In this document: in pieces, positions 18,262 through 27,436 of the stretch
How positions within the stretch are numbered: position 1 is the first letter of the stretch
Layout: the number at the start of each line of letters is the position of its first letter
NCBI RefSeq assembly: GCF_040719265.1
Contig: NZ_JBFDAH010000026.1
Location: 10,004-74,003 of the forward strand
DNA: 64,000 bases
Source: Aliikangiella maris
GTDB lineage: Bacteria; Pseudomonadota; Gammaproteobacteria; Enterobacterales; Kangiellaceae
Direction: 5' to 3'
The notes under the pieces: model-generated
Told to the model about the DNA's origin: nothing
Databases searched by the model: none
What the model saw: only the letters and a program-made list of their open reading frames with translations
Position numbers and translations under genes: made by a program

Positions 18262-19826
18262 TGTCGCATCTTGTCGTTTTAGTTATCAGCTTTTTAGGTA
18301 AAATTGTTGGCGTTGGTAAAAGTTTGTTTATTGCAGCACTATTTGGTACTGCAATGGAGCTAGATGCTTTTTATATTGCTTATATGCTACCGTTTTTATT
18401 ACCTGACGTACTAAAAGGCATTGTCTCAAACGCGTTTATTCCGCAGTTTATGCGCTCTGTTCAAGGACAACCTGATAAAGCTGATTGGACTGGCATCAAT
18501 ACATTGTTTACTACAATGATCATCTTTTTAGTTTTATTAAGTAGTGTTTTATACATTTCTGCATCGCAAGTTGTCTTTTTCCTAGCGCCGGGCGCTGATA
18601 GTGAAACACAAAAGTTAGCGGGTGAATTGCTACAGGTTATGGCTTTTATCATGCCTGTGTTAGGGATTAATGCCATTTTGACGACACTGGCAAATTGCTT
18701 TAATCGATTTACCGTAGCTTCTACTGAGAGCTTGGTAACTAATATAATTATTATTAGTGGTATTGTCTTTTTACATCTATCACTAGGTATTTATGCGCTA
18801 GTTTATAGTTTAATGGCAGGCTTTGTCGTTTATTCTCTGGTGTTGATTTATTCGAATTTTTATTTAATTAAAAGTTATCTGAAGACTAGTTTTGCTTTTT
18901 CTCATGCAGATTTTATTGCGCCTGCCAAACAAATGTTACCTTTAACTGTTGGTTATATTGGGGCAATTACAATGGGCATTGTCGATACTCAATTTGTTTC
19001 GTTATTGAGTAGTGGGGCTATCTCTGCGTTAAATTATGCTTTGATGATTGCTTCATTACCGCTTGAAACCTTTACCCAATCCGTTATTGTCACACACTAC
19101 CCAAGAATTAGTCAGTATATTGCCTCGGGTAACCGAGAACAACTTGAAGCGATTCAAATTTCTGGACTTAAAGCGATTTTATTTTTTGTTGTGCCATCGA
19201 GTGCCGTGTTGTTCTTTTATAGCGAGCAAATCATTTCGCTACTCTTGCAACGCGGCAATTTTGATGAAAGCTCAGTGGTATTAACTTCAAGTGCACTGAC
19301 CTTTTTCTCATTATCTGTGCTGGCTCGATCGATTTGTTATTTTAATTATCGCTTTTTGCACGCGGCTAATTTGTCATGGCATCAGGTTTCTGTAGGGTTA
19401 CTTGGTGTCGTAACCAATATAGTTTTTAACTTTTTACTTTATAAGCCAATGGGGCTCGCGGGAATAGCTTTAGCGACCGCAATAGCGATTACTCAAAACC
19501 TTATCTTATCGGGTATTATCATACAAAAAAAACTACAATTATTTTTCTTAAAAAATGTATTACAACAAATTGGCTTGTTTATACCAGCAACAGCCGCTAT
19601 GTTATTAACCATAACTTTAGTTTTTAATTCAATGCAGCATTTATTATCTCATCTAAATTTATCGGTTTTGATGATTCAGCATCTATCAATTGCAATGGGC
19701 TTTATATTGGGAGGGAGTATTTTTCTCATCATAACCACTTACCAAAAAGTGCCTGAAGCCGTAGCAATCAGTAATAAACTAAAGCAACTATTTAATAAGT
19801 TTTTATTTTGGAAAATTCCGGGGTAA
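18261..19826 (+). CDS. MurJ/MviN-family lipid-linked oligosaccharide flippase
   Basis: A 521-residue membrane protein with about 13-14 hydrophobic segments and the MurJ/MviN pattern (FGTAMELDAFYIAYMLPFLLPDVLKG, NAFIPQF, SLVTNIIIISG, ASLPLETFTQSVIVTHYPRIS). It would flip the lipid-linked repeat unit to the periplasm, the job Wzx does in other loci. The start is ATG 18261 in a TGATG overlap with the polymerase gene, which points to coupled translation. It is probably specific for this glycan and not the essential peptidoglycan MurJ, because it is embedded between EPS genes. Confidence 0.88.
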   Translation: MSHLVVLVISFLGKIVGVGKSLFIAALFGTAMELDAFYIAYMLPFLLPDVLKGIVSNAFIPQFMRSVQGQPDKADWTGINTLFTTMIIFLVLLSSVLYISASQVVFFLAPGADSETQKLAGELLQVMAFIMPVLGINAILTTLANCFNRFTVASTESLVTNIIIISGIVFLHLSLGIYALVYSLMAGFVVYSLVLIYSNFYLIKSYLKTSFAFSHADFIAPAKQMLPLTVGYIGAITMGIVDTQFVSLLSSGAISALNYALMIASLPLETFTQSVIVTHYPRISQYIASGNREQLEAIQISGLKAILFFVVPSSAVLFFYSEQIISLLLQRGNFDESSVVLTSSALTFFSLSVLARSICYFNYRFLHAANLSWHQVSVGLLGVVTNIVFNFLLYKPMGLAGIALATAIAITQNLILSGIIIQKKLQLFFLKNVLQQIGLFIPATAAMLLTITLVFNSMQHLLSHLNLSVLMIQHLSIAMGFILGGSIFLIITTYQKVPEAVAISNKLKQLFNKFLFWKIPG

Positions 19827-19838
19827 CTGGAGGAACAG

Positions 19839-21917
19839 GTGAAAATCATTAAAGCAATATCAATTTTGGGATGTCTGCTAGCCAGTCAATTAATAGTTGA
19901 TAATTTGCTGGCAGCTAATCAAACCTGTTCTGAAGACCATAATCATCAAGTCATTTTGCAAGAAGGGAAACTCGATTATCTAACGCCGAATACTTTGACC
20001 TTGGAAAAAGGAAAGTTTCATTTAGATGTACAAACTGGATTGTGTATTAAACGGTTTTCTGATCATCAAAACGAGCCACCGCAAACCTTTGCCCGAGTTG
20101 ATTATTCTCGTCGGCAGGCTTATAACGCAGATAACTCTATCATTCTGGTCTATTCAATGACTGGTTTTTGGCATATTTATGATGCGAAATCGGGACGCTA
20201 TATCAAACAGCTTAAAGGCCCAGCATCAGATGCAGAATTAATCTGGGATCCTGTCGATCCTAGTGTAATTTATTATTCTCCAGTAAATGGTGGTTTAGCA
20301 ATTTACTCGCTGAACGTTAAGTCCGAAGAGCGCAAAATAGCCGGCAACTTTAAAAATCGTTTGCCTTGGATGGAAGCGGCGCGAATCTGGACAAAATCTG
20401 AAGGAACGCCTTCGGCAGATGGTCGATATTGGGGGTTTCAAGTTGAAACTAAAGATTTTAAACCTTTAGGCTTGATTATTTGGGATAAACTTGAAGATAA
20501 AGTCATCGCATCTTGGGAGTTTGCAAAATATGGTGTGGGGCGTCCTGATCACACCACAATGAGTCCTTCGGGAGAATACATTGTTGCTTCATGGGATGGT
20601 AATGAATATGGTACAACCGCATTTTCCAGAGACTTTAGGAAGAAAATAAAATTACACCATAAGTCTGAACATTCTGATCTTGCACTGTTACCTAATGAAC
20701 ATGATGCATATATTTCAGTCGATTATCAGGCTCCTCAGGGGCCCGTATATATGGTTGAACTTCAGACAGGTGAAAGAACTCATTTATTTAACTCTTATAT
20801 CAAAGGGACGGTTTCATCATTTCACTTTTCTGGCAAAGCTTATAAACAGCCGGGTTGGGTACTTGTCTCTACATATGGCGCTTATCAAGATAAACCTAAG
20901 TATTGGTTACATGATAAAATTTTCGCAATAGAGCTTAAAGCATCACCAAGAATCTTTACATTGGCCTATCATCATTCAATTGATCAAGGGTATTGGACTG
21001 AGCCTCATGCAACGGTAAATACCGATTTTTCAAAAGTATTATTTAATTCAAATTGGGGGAAAGAATCTAAATCAAATGTTGATATTTATCAAATTGATTT
21101 GCCTGATTTTACTTCTTTAAAGCGAACTGCTGCGAATGTGACAAAAGCCAGCAATGAAAATACTCAAATAGTTACACCACAAAATACAATAGAAAATTCA
21201 GCAAAAAAAGTCGTCAACAGTACAAAAAACGATATGGTTGAACCGACTTTTATAAATGCCAAGTTTCCGAAGTTAAATCAGGCAAAGCCGCTGAATAAAA
21301 TTCTATTTGTTGGTAATAGTTTAACGCAGTATCACAATATACCAGAAATGTTAAAGGTAATGGCGCATGAAAAGGGGGCTAAGGTAGAAGTCGATTTAAT
21401 TGCTAAAGGAGGTGCTGTATTTGCTGATCATATTAAACAAGAAAAGCTAAAGAATAAGCTTAAAACAACGCAATATGACGTGGTCGTCCTTCAAGCTGGC
21501 AGTTATGAATCAATTTATAACGTAGAAAATTTTATTAAAAATGGTTCCATTTTGGCTGAATTAGTCCGTGAACATAAGGCAACTCCAATATTTTATATGA
21601 CCTGGCATCATCGTGATGCATTTAAAGTTGAAGCTAAAAAAATCTATCAAAGTTTTATGCAGTTGTCGGCTAACACGAGTGTACCAATTGTTCCTGTTGG
21701 TATTGGTTTTGCACAAGTTGCTCAAAAATATCCAGATATCGAATTGTTTTCTGATGGTACACATCAGAGTAAGTTGGGTGCATACTTTTCAGCATTAACT
21801 TTTTATAGTTTTCTTTTTAATAGTGCAGCTCAACCTGTTAACTATAATCCTGAGTTGAACAGCAATATGCTTAATACTTTAAAGTCAATTGTTGATGGTT
21901 TATATATTAATAATTAA
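19839..21917 (+). CDS. Secreted beta-propeller plus SGNH-hydrolase fusion protein (copy 1)
   Basis: A 692-residue exported protein starting at GTG 19839 behind a strong TGGAGGAA site. Residues 1-26 form a signal peptide. Residues about 65-425 look like a beta-propeller, with repeated blades such as GFWHIYDAKSG, GVGRPDHTTMSPSGEYIVAS and GYWTEPHATVNTDFSKVLF; the spaced His/PH motifs recall the PL22 oligogalacturonide-lyase propeller. A linker rich in Asn and Thr (about 428-475) joins a C-terminal SGNH hydrolase (about 485-665): GNSL gives Ser494, VVLQAGS is block III, and SDGTHQ supplies Asp639 and His642. It may deacylate or acylate the surface glycan while the propeller binds or cleaves it. 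A close paralogue lies at 23916-26597 in the opposite orientation. The stop abuts the next gene's stop. Confidence 0.8.
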   Translation: MKIIKAISILGCLLASQLIVDNLLAANQTCSEDHNHQVILQEGKLDYLTPNTLTLEKGKFHLDVQTGLCIKRFSDHQNEPPQTFARVDYSRRQAYNADNSIILVYSMTGFWHIYDAKSGRYIKQLKGPASDAELIWDPVDPSVIYYSPVNGGLAIYSLNVKSEERKIAGNFKNRLPWMEAARIWTKSEGTPSADGRYWGFQVETKDFKPLGLIIWDKLEDKVIASWEFAKYGVGRPDHTTMSPSGEYIVASWDGNEYGTTAFSRDFRKKIKLHHKSEHSDLALLPNEHDAYISVDYQAPQGPVYMVELQTGERTHLFNSYIKGTVSSFHFSGKAYKQPGWVLVSTYGAYQDKPKYWLHDKIFAIELKASPRIFTLAYHHSIDQGYWTEPHATVNTDFSKVLFNSNWGKESKSNVDIYQIDLPDFTSLKRTAANVTKASNENTQIVTPQNTIENSAKKVVNSTKNDMVEPTFINAKFPKLNQAKPLNKILFVGNSLTQYHNIPEMLKVMAHEKGAKVEVDLIAKGGAVFADHIKQEKLKNKLKTTQYDVVVLQAGSYESIYNVENFIKNGSILAELVREHKATPIFYMTWHHRDAFKVEAKKIYQSFMQLSANTSVPIVPVGIGFAQVAQKYPDIELFSDGTHQSKLGAYFSALTFYSFLFNSAAQPVNYNPELNSNMLNTLKSIVDGLYINN

Positions 21918-23012
21918 CTACTTACCATTATAAAGAAATCTTAATAATTTAAACTTTAGTATGAGTTTTTGATGGATTTGGTAAGATAGGAAAAAAGTTA
22001 AACAAATTAATAAAGGAAACGCTAATACTGCAGGCATCGTGGAGTTTATTAATAGTATACCAATTGAAATAACTAGAATATGGTGAAATAAATAGATGCT
22101 GTAAGATGCTTGAGAGAAATTTTCCCAGATTTTAGAATAGCTATTCACAAAATTATAAAAGATCGCAAAACAGATTAAAATTAATACCCAGCTAATCAAT
22201 GAGTCGAGGTAGCTGATAGTTAGCTGTTTAATCATAGGAGAGCTTATGCTTGTAAGTTGAGTTGAGGCTAACCAGAGAAAAATTACTACAGCACTTAAAA
22301 CTAGGATGTTTTGAGATGAAAATCGATTTAAATAGTTCTTATTAAGTCCCAGCAAAATACCAAATATAAAAAATGGAATAAACTTTAAAATAACATATAG
22401 GGAAGTGATACCATAAAACTCTTCGTATAGTGGAACGCCTGCTTTATTTATTGCTAAAACACTAATTGAAAATATTGGTAGGAATAAGATGATTATAAAT
22501 AATGGCATGGAGAAAATTTTATTGATTAACCACTTCAAGCTAGTTTTGAGTTTTTCTGGAAGTACAACCAAAGTTACTGCTAACACAATAAAGTAAATTA
22601 ATAAATTGATTAAAAACCATAGATGTGAAACCCACTCACCCTCATTAATCAAAATAGATAAGTCGATATTGCTCCACCCAGCGGTATTAAGAATATAGAC
22701 TTGCAATAAGTTTAGGGTCAATGCGGTTGCTATCAAAGGAATTAACACGCGGTTGACCCTGACCTTTAGAAAACGCTTGAAATCATATTTTCTAAATGTG
22801 ATTATAAAAAACACACCTGATATTACAAAAAAAGCCGGCATCCTGAAAGCATGAATAAACTCGACTAGATATTGAGCTAAGCTTAAGGATTCATTATGGT
22901 ATAGCCTCCAACCTCTTTCAGGGTTAAATAGTTGTGAAGAATGAAGTACGATACCCAAAGCCATCAAAACTGACCTCATTGAGTCCATGTAATAAAGTCG
23001 ATTATTATTCAT
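21918..23012 (-). CDS. Membrane acyltransferase family 3 (OafA/OpgC-like)
   Basis: An integral membrane O-acyltransferase of 364 residues with about ten hydrophobic segments. The N-terminus carries the family's Arg-x10-His motif (R13 and H24, MRSVLMALGIVLHSS), and FRMPAFFVISGVFF and FLKVRVNRVLIPLI are further marks. Such enzymes pass acetyl or other acyl groups across the membrane to glycans, often together with an SGNH protein. An SGNH gene starts about 80 bp away in the divergent direction, which suggests a split acyltransferase/SGNH pair. The stop codon abuts that of the propeller-SGNH gene, so the two genes converge with no gap. The acceptor is unknown; the EPS is the obvious candidate. 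Confidence 0.87.
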   Translation of the reverse strand: MNNNRLYYMDSMRSVLMALGIVLHSSQLFNPERGWRLYHNESLSLAQYLVEFIHAFRMPAFFVISGVFFIITFRKYDFKRFLKVRVNRVLIPLIATALTLNLLQVYILNTAGWSNIDLSILINEGEWVSHLWFLINLLIYFIVLAVTLVVLPEKLKTSLKWLINKIFSMPLFIIILFLPIFSISVLAINKAGVPLYEEFYGITSLYVILKFIPFFIFGILLGLNKNYLNRFSSQNILVLSAVVIFLWLASTQLTSISSPMIKQLTISYLDSLISWVLILICFAIFYNFVNSYSKIWENFSQASYSIYLFHHILVISIGILLINSTMPAVLAFPLLICLTFFLSYQIHQKLILKFKLLRFLYNGK

Positions 23013-23094
23013 CTTTAATTTATTTTTGTAGGTTAATCAGTATTTGCGTGGGTAAAAGTAAAAACTATTTTTGAATAATGGCCAGATTGAGAAA

Positions 23095-23796
23095 ATGATA
23101 AAACGATTATTTAAGTTCCATTTATTAATATCATATTTATTAATATTACACCTAGTAATAATTTATGGCGCTATTCACTTAATCAATCAAAGCGAGTTTC
23201 AACGTCATTATTTTCGGATGCTAGAGTATCATAAAAGTCTTGAACTGAACACACCCTCTGAAAGCATATTATATTTTGGTGATAGTCATATTCAAGGATT
23301 GTTAGTTCAAGCAATAAATCCCGCAAGTGTCAATTTTGGTATTGGGACCGATACAACCGAAGGTTTGCTTCGTCGTTTGCCAACATATAAATCTATAAAA
23401 AATGCAAAAGCTATTGTCATTTTGATAGGCGCTAATGATTTGGACTATCGTGATGCTCAACAAGTGATAGCGAATTATCAAAAAATTGTTTATTTACTGA
23501 AACAGCAAATTGGTGAGGAAACACCATTAATTTTCAACGGAATTTTTCCCGTTGATGAGAGTATTTCAAATGAGACAGGAAGAAATGAAAGGGCATTATT
23601 TATTAATCGGTGGCTAGAAAATTATGCTCGAACTAACGCAGGTGTTTATTTTGTTGATATTTATGACAAATTAATTGATGAGCGTAACTCTCTGAATTTT
23701 AACTATCATGTTGGAGATGGTGTACATTTAAATAGTCGAGCAAATGCTATTTGGATTGAAGTGCTAAAGCAAAAACTAATATTGCTCGGTAATTAA
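23095..23796 (+). CDS. Membrane-anchored SGNH/GDSL hydrolase-fold protein
   Basis: A 233-residue protein with an N-terminal membrane anchor (about residues 5-27 after a basic MIKRLFK) and a periplasmic SGNH domain. Block I is YFGDSHIQG, block III is LIGANDLDY and block V is VGDGVHLNSRAN, so Ser, Gly, Asn and Asp/His are all present. It could be the partner of the divergent acyltransferase-3 gene, which itself lacks an SGNH domain, or an independent esterase. A longer form from TTG 23071 adds eight residues; I prefer ATG 23095 because it gives a conventional positively charged start to the anchor. It converges on the second propeller gene. Confidence 0.8.
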   Translation: MIKRLFKFHLLISYLLILHLVIIYGAIHLINQSEFQRHYFRMLEYHKSLELNTPSESILYFGDSHIQGLLVQAINPASVNFGIGTDTTEGLLRRLPTYKSIKNAKAIVILIGANDLDYRDAQQVIANYQKIVYLLKQQIGEETPLIFNGIFPVDESISNETGRNERALFINRWLENYARTNAGVYFVDIYDKLIDERNSLNFNYHVGDGVHLNSRANAIWIEVLKQKLILLGN

Positions 23797-23847
23797 TGTT
23801 GATTGAAAATAGTTTGTTTTAAAAAAGAAAAGTTATTAATAGATGTA

Positions 23848-23885
23848 TCAGCTAGCAGAAGTTTGTTTATTTGTCTGCTAGCTGA
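23848..23885. terminator. Strong hairpin between convergent genes
   Basis: A perfect 12-base inverted repeat, TCAGCTAGCAGA (23848-23859) and TCTGCTAGCTGA (23874-23885), with a 14-base loop. It lies between the SGNH gene and the convergent propeller gene and probably ends transcription in one or both directions, although neither side has a long U-tract. Confidence 0.5.
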
Positions 23886-23915
23886 GTGTGGTTCGAGAAA
23901 GGCAATAATTCGAGA

Positions 23916-26597
23916 TTAAAATTGAATACCGTTGAATTCAATGAGTGTTTCTTTGGCAACTGATTTTAATACATCTGCCGTAGCGCTATCTAACTCTCCG
24001 GTGAATGCCAAAAGAGTTGGGTCTTCTTGAAGAAGGAAGCTATAGAACATAACTGCTGATAAATAAGCTCCTGCATAACTTTGGTGAGTATTATCAGAAT
24101 ACAAACTAATATTGCTATGATTTCTCGCAACTTTTTCAAATGCATATCCTACGGGGTTTACTGTTTGTCCCTTGGTGTTTGCTAATTGAAGATAATTTGC
24201 TTTAATCAATTTAGCTTCTGTTTCTAAATCTTCTTGATGATGCCAAGTCATATAATAAACTGGGGTTTTTCCTGATTCGACAACTAAGTCGCTCAATAGT
24301 CCACCAAAACTAAAGAACTTATCAAGATGGTAAATTGGACCATATGAAGAACCCTGTAAGACAACCGTATCAAAGCTACCGTTTTGAATTTTCTCTCTGG
24401 TTTGCGCTCTGAAGTAGTGATCTTCGAAGGAGTTTCCGCCGTAGATTTCTGTATCAACGACCAGATTATAACCTTTTTCTTCAGTCATCTTTTTAAATAG
24501 CGTTGGAATTTCAAAGTGACCCGTCAAGCTGTTACCAACAAAGAGAATGTTGGTGGGCTGATTTTCCAGTGTCTTATTAATTAGCTCTGTCGTTGGCACT
24601 GGTTTAGGATCTTCGCTACTTCCTTCTCCGTCCAGGGCATCAGCTGGAATTCTAACTTGATAGATATCAATATCATTAGCTGAGTCAACCTCCCAGTTTG
24701 AGTTAAAGGCAACACGAGTAAAGTCACGATTAACGGTGGCATGAGGTTCTGTCCAATAACCGTTAGCTACTGAATGATGATGAGCTAAATGAAAGAATTT
24801 TGGATTGGCTTTCAGCTCAACTGCAAACACTTTATCGTGCATCCAAACCTTAGAACCATCAGAAGTGCTTGTACCGCCATAGGTTGAAACTAATGCCCAG
24901 CCCGGTTTATCAAAGGCTTTTCCTGAAAAGTGGAAAGCAGTTGCTGAACCTTTAACATAAGAATCAAATAGCTTGGTTCGAATACCGGTTTGAATTTCAA
25001 CCATAAATACTTCACCAGAATTTGACTGATAGTCCACTGCGACATAAGCATCGTTACCATTTGGCAGTAGTGCCAAATCTGAGTGCTCTGATTTAGTATG
25101 TAGTTTCACCTGCTTGCTGAAATCTCTTGAAAATGCGGTTGTACCGTAACTGTTGCCGTCCCAAGAGGCAACAATATATTCCCCAGATGGACTCATTGAT
25201 GTATGGTCAGGACGTCCCACACCGTGCTTTTCAAAATCCCATGTGCCAACAATAGTGTCTGTTTGTGAATCCCAAACCATTAGGCCTAGTGGGTTGAACT
25301 TGGCATCTTCAACTTGTAGTCCTAGGTATCGGCCATCTGCTGAGCTAGTACCCTCGGCTTTAGTCCAAGCACTGACTGCATTGCTCCAAGGAAGACGATT
25401 ATTAAAGTCTCCAACCACTCGACTCTCATTGGTTTTTACATTCAGTTCGTTGACTTTTAAACCAATTCCATAAATACCTGTGTAGTATATCAGGTCAGGG
25501 TTAGTGGCATGCCATCTGACTTCGGAATCAGACGCAGGACCTTCCAGTTTAATTTGATACTCTCCTGTGTTGGCATCATAAGTATGCCAATGCCCGTCAT
25601 AGGCCAGCGCCAAAATGCGAGTGTTGTTGGCATTGAAAGCCTGTTTGCGCGAATATTCTGCACGTGCAAATCCAGAAGAAGGCTCATTTTTATGATCCGT
25701 CATTCGAACAATACAAGTATTAAATGTTGGGTCTTTAATTTCAACACCTTTAGCTGGTTTGCTGCTGTAGGTTTTTTCTGTTGCATTTAGCCCACTAACC
25801 AGCTGAAAGTTTTCTTCATAAAAGTTGGCACAAATACCTGCTTCCGAAACCGTAACAAACTTCCAAGAAAATTCATTGACTGCTTTTTGAGAGCCTGAAG
25901 CATCATCAACCCGTACGCTAACTTCTGTTCCAAAAGCGAGGTTATTCGTTGGTTTGAAAATCAGTTTGTTATCAGTAATTTGGGTTTGCCCACTAACGCG
26001 GTTGCTCCCTTGATTAACGATGATTTGTAAATTGATACCAGATGAACTGTCTACAACGGTATCAAACTCCACGGTAATTGAAGTGTCAATTGCAATACTG
26101 CTTGAAGAGGGCGCTGGGACCGTTTTTGTTACCGAAACGGTTGTATTTTCAATCGTAGTGAAGTGAATGTTGGCCGTTTGCAGTGGCTTGTCAAGAATTG
26201 AGCCGGTAACTTCGATATCATATGCTGTGCCCGCATTTAAAGCATTATGTGGGTAAAAACGCAGAGTATCACTTTCAACCTGGTAAGTTCCTTCAACAGT
26301 TTGATCACCAGCTTTCATGATAAATGTAATGTCGAGATCGTTACTGTTGATCGCTTTATCATACTTGATACTTATCGGAGTATTAATTTTAACATCTAAA
26401 GCATTGTTTGATGGAATTGACTCGAGGACTTTTATCGAAGTGATTACGTCTTTGGTCACTTCATCTGTGACTTCTTCAGCGATGTTATTCGACTCAACAT
26501 CTTCATCGTCTTTATAACAGCCTGAAACCATAATTAACATCGATAAGCCTACCGCAGTGCAAGCATGCTTAAGATTTGAGCGTATGAGTTTATGCAT
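23916..26597 (-). CDS. Lipoprotein with two Ig-like domains, beta-propeller and SGNH hydrolase (copy 2)
   Basis: An 893-residue lipoprotein: signal peptide with lipobox VSGC and lipid Cys27, an acidic spacer (about 28-50), two Big_5/Ig-like domains (about 55-148 and 155-250), a propeller (about 285-655) and a C-terminal SGNH domain (about 672-850). The propeller and SGNH parts are clearly paralogous to the protein at 19839, sharing long runs such as GVGRPDHT, SPSGEYIVASWDGN, YGTTAFSRDF and YWTEPHATVN. The SGNH marks are FVGNSLTG, VVLQGSSYG and SDNTHQS. The lipid anchor and Ig-like stalk suggest it is held at the outer membrane with the propeller reaching outward. The function, glycan binding with esterase, transferase or lyase action, is inferred only. 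Confidence 0.8.
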   Translation of the reverse strand: MHKLIRSNLKHACTAVGLSMLIMVSGCYKDDEDVESNNIAEEVTDEVTKDVITSIKVLESIPSNNALDVKINTPISIKYDKAINSNDLDITFIMKAGDQTVEGTYQVESDTLRFYPHNALNAGTAYDIEVTGSILDKPLQTANIHFTTIENTTVSVTKTVPAPSSSSIAIDTSITVEFDTVVDSSSGINLQIIVNQGSNRVSGQTQITDNKLIFKPTNNLAFGTEVSVRVDDASGSQKAVNEFSWKFVTVSEAGICANFYEENFQLVSGLNATEKTYSSKPAKGVEIKDPTFNTCIVRMTDHKNEPSSGFARAEYSRKQAFNANNTRILALAYDGHWHTYDANTGEYQIKLEGPASDSEVRWHATNPDLIYYTGIYGIGLKVNELNVKTNESRVVGDFNNRLPWSNAVSAWTKAEGTSSADGRYLGLQVEDAKFNPLGLMVWDSQTDTIVGTWDFEKHGVGRPDHTSMSPSGEYIVASWDGNSYGTTAFSRDFSKQVKLHTKSEHSDLALLPNGNDAYVAVDYQSNSGEVFMVEIQTGIRTKLFDSYVKGSATAFHFSGKAFDKPGWALVSTYGGTSTSDGSKVWMHDKVFAVELKANPKFFHLAHHHSVANGYWTEPHATVNRDFTRVAFNSNWEVDSANDIDIYQVRIPADALDGEGSSEDPKPVPTTELINKTLENQPTNILFVGNSLTGHFEIPTLFKKMTEEKGYNLVVDTEIYGGNSFEDHYFRAQTREKIQNGSFDTVVLQGSSYGPIYHLDKFFSFGGLLSDLVVESGKTPVYYMTWHHQEDLETEAKLIKANYLQLANTKGQTVNPVGYAFEKVARNHSNISLYSDNTHQSYAGAYLSAVMFYSFLLQEDPTLLAFTGELDSATADVLKSVAKETLIEFNGIQF

Positions 26598-27436
26598 GAT
26601 TTGGTTTTCTCGTTAATACTGGTTTATTGTGATAATAAGTTAATAGTACTTGCTAAGAGCATTTATATCGGTTACAAAGCCAAAAATTAAATCATTAAAT
26701 CAGAAATTTGAGAATTGCATCTCACTTTCTTTTCACTCCGCCCAGATTAAAAATTGTATTTAGTGTTTTTGAGATACCGTTGGTATTTTAGATACAGTAT
26801 TTAATGAAGTAGACAGGGAGTCGTTGATCCTGATCACGCTTTATCTTTTATGGCTTATTTCTCTCTAACTTATTAATATTTAATCATTATTGAGAAAGAT
26901 GTTACCCGATATTGATTAAGGAGTCGATACCTAAAATGCTGACAAATTCACTTTTTGAATAATCTAATTTACCTTTTTCTTATCAAAAGGTGAATTTATT
27001 CGCTTTTATTCAACAGGTATTAATTCGACACCTAATTAATTGCATTTTGCTATAAATAAATTGCTTTTTAATATCTGCCTGTTTCTAGAATGAGTAGCTT
27101 TAAATCAAATTTTGTTATTTTTTACGGCTAGACTGAATAGTTTTAACACAATAAATCTTATCAGCTAGATGAGGTATATTATTATTTGATGAATCGAATA
27201 TTTTAAGTGATTTTAACCTCGCTATAAGGTCATGATATCTGGTATTTGGGGCAATCAGTATAAATCGGCGGCTGATTCTATTAGAATTGGCCACTGGATA
27301 AATTTAGCAAGTTGAAATATCAAGTTTAAGCGAGACACCAAAATTAAGTTCAAGTGATGACTATCAGTTATCCCGTATCTGAAACTGTTGTTTAATCAGT
27401 GATTAATTCAGTTAGTTGATTGTTTGTATCTGATCG
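26598..27436. other. 839-bp gene-free AT-rich regulatory gap
   Basis: No open reading frame of believable length is present on either strand. It separates the divergent propeller lipoprotein and ligase-ACP-acyltransferase genes and should hold both promoters. It contains a small palindrome, ATACC-GTT-GGTAT (26774-26786), and a 15-base inverted repeat listed separately. I could not pick out a convincing pair of promoter hexamers. Confidence 0.6.
26944..26997. repeat. 15-base inverted repeat with 24-base spacer
   Basis: AAATTCACTTTTTGA (26944-26958) and TCAAAAGGTGAATTT (26983-26997) match in 14 of 15 positions as an inverted repeat. It could be an operator for a dimeric regulator or an RNA stem in the leader of the downstream gene. 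Confidence 0.5.

Noticed and set aside
25153..25473. 106-codon open frame on the plus strand
   Set aside because: It is the antisense of the propeller of the 893-residue lipoprotein and has no ribosome site or family signal.
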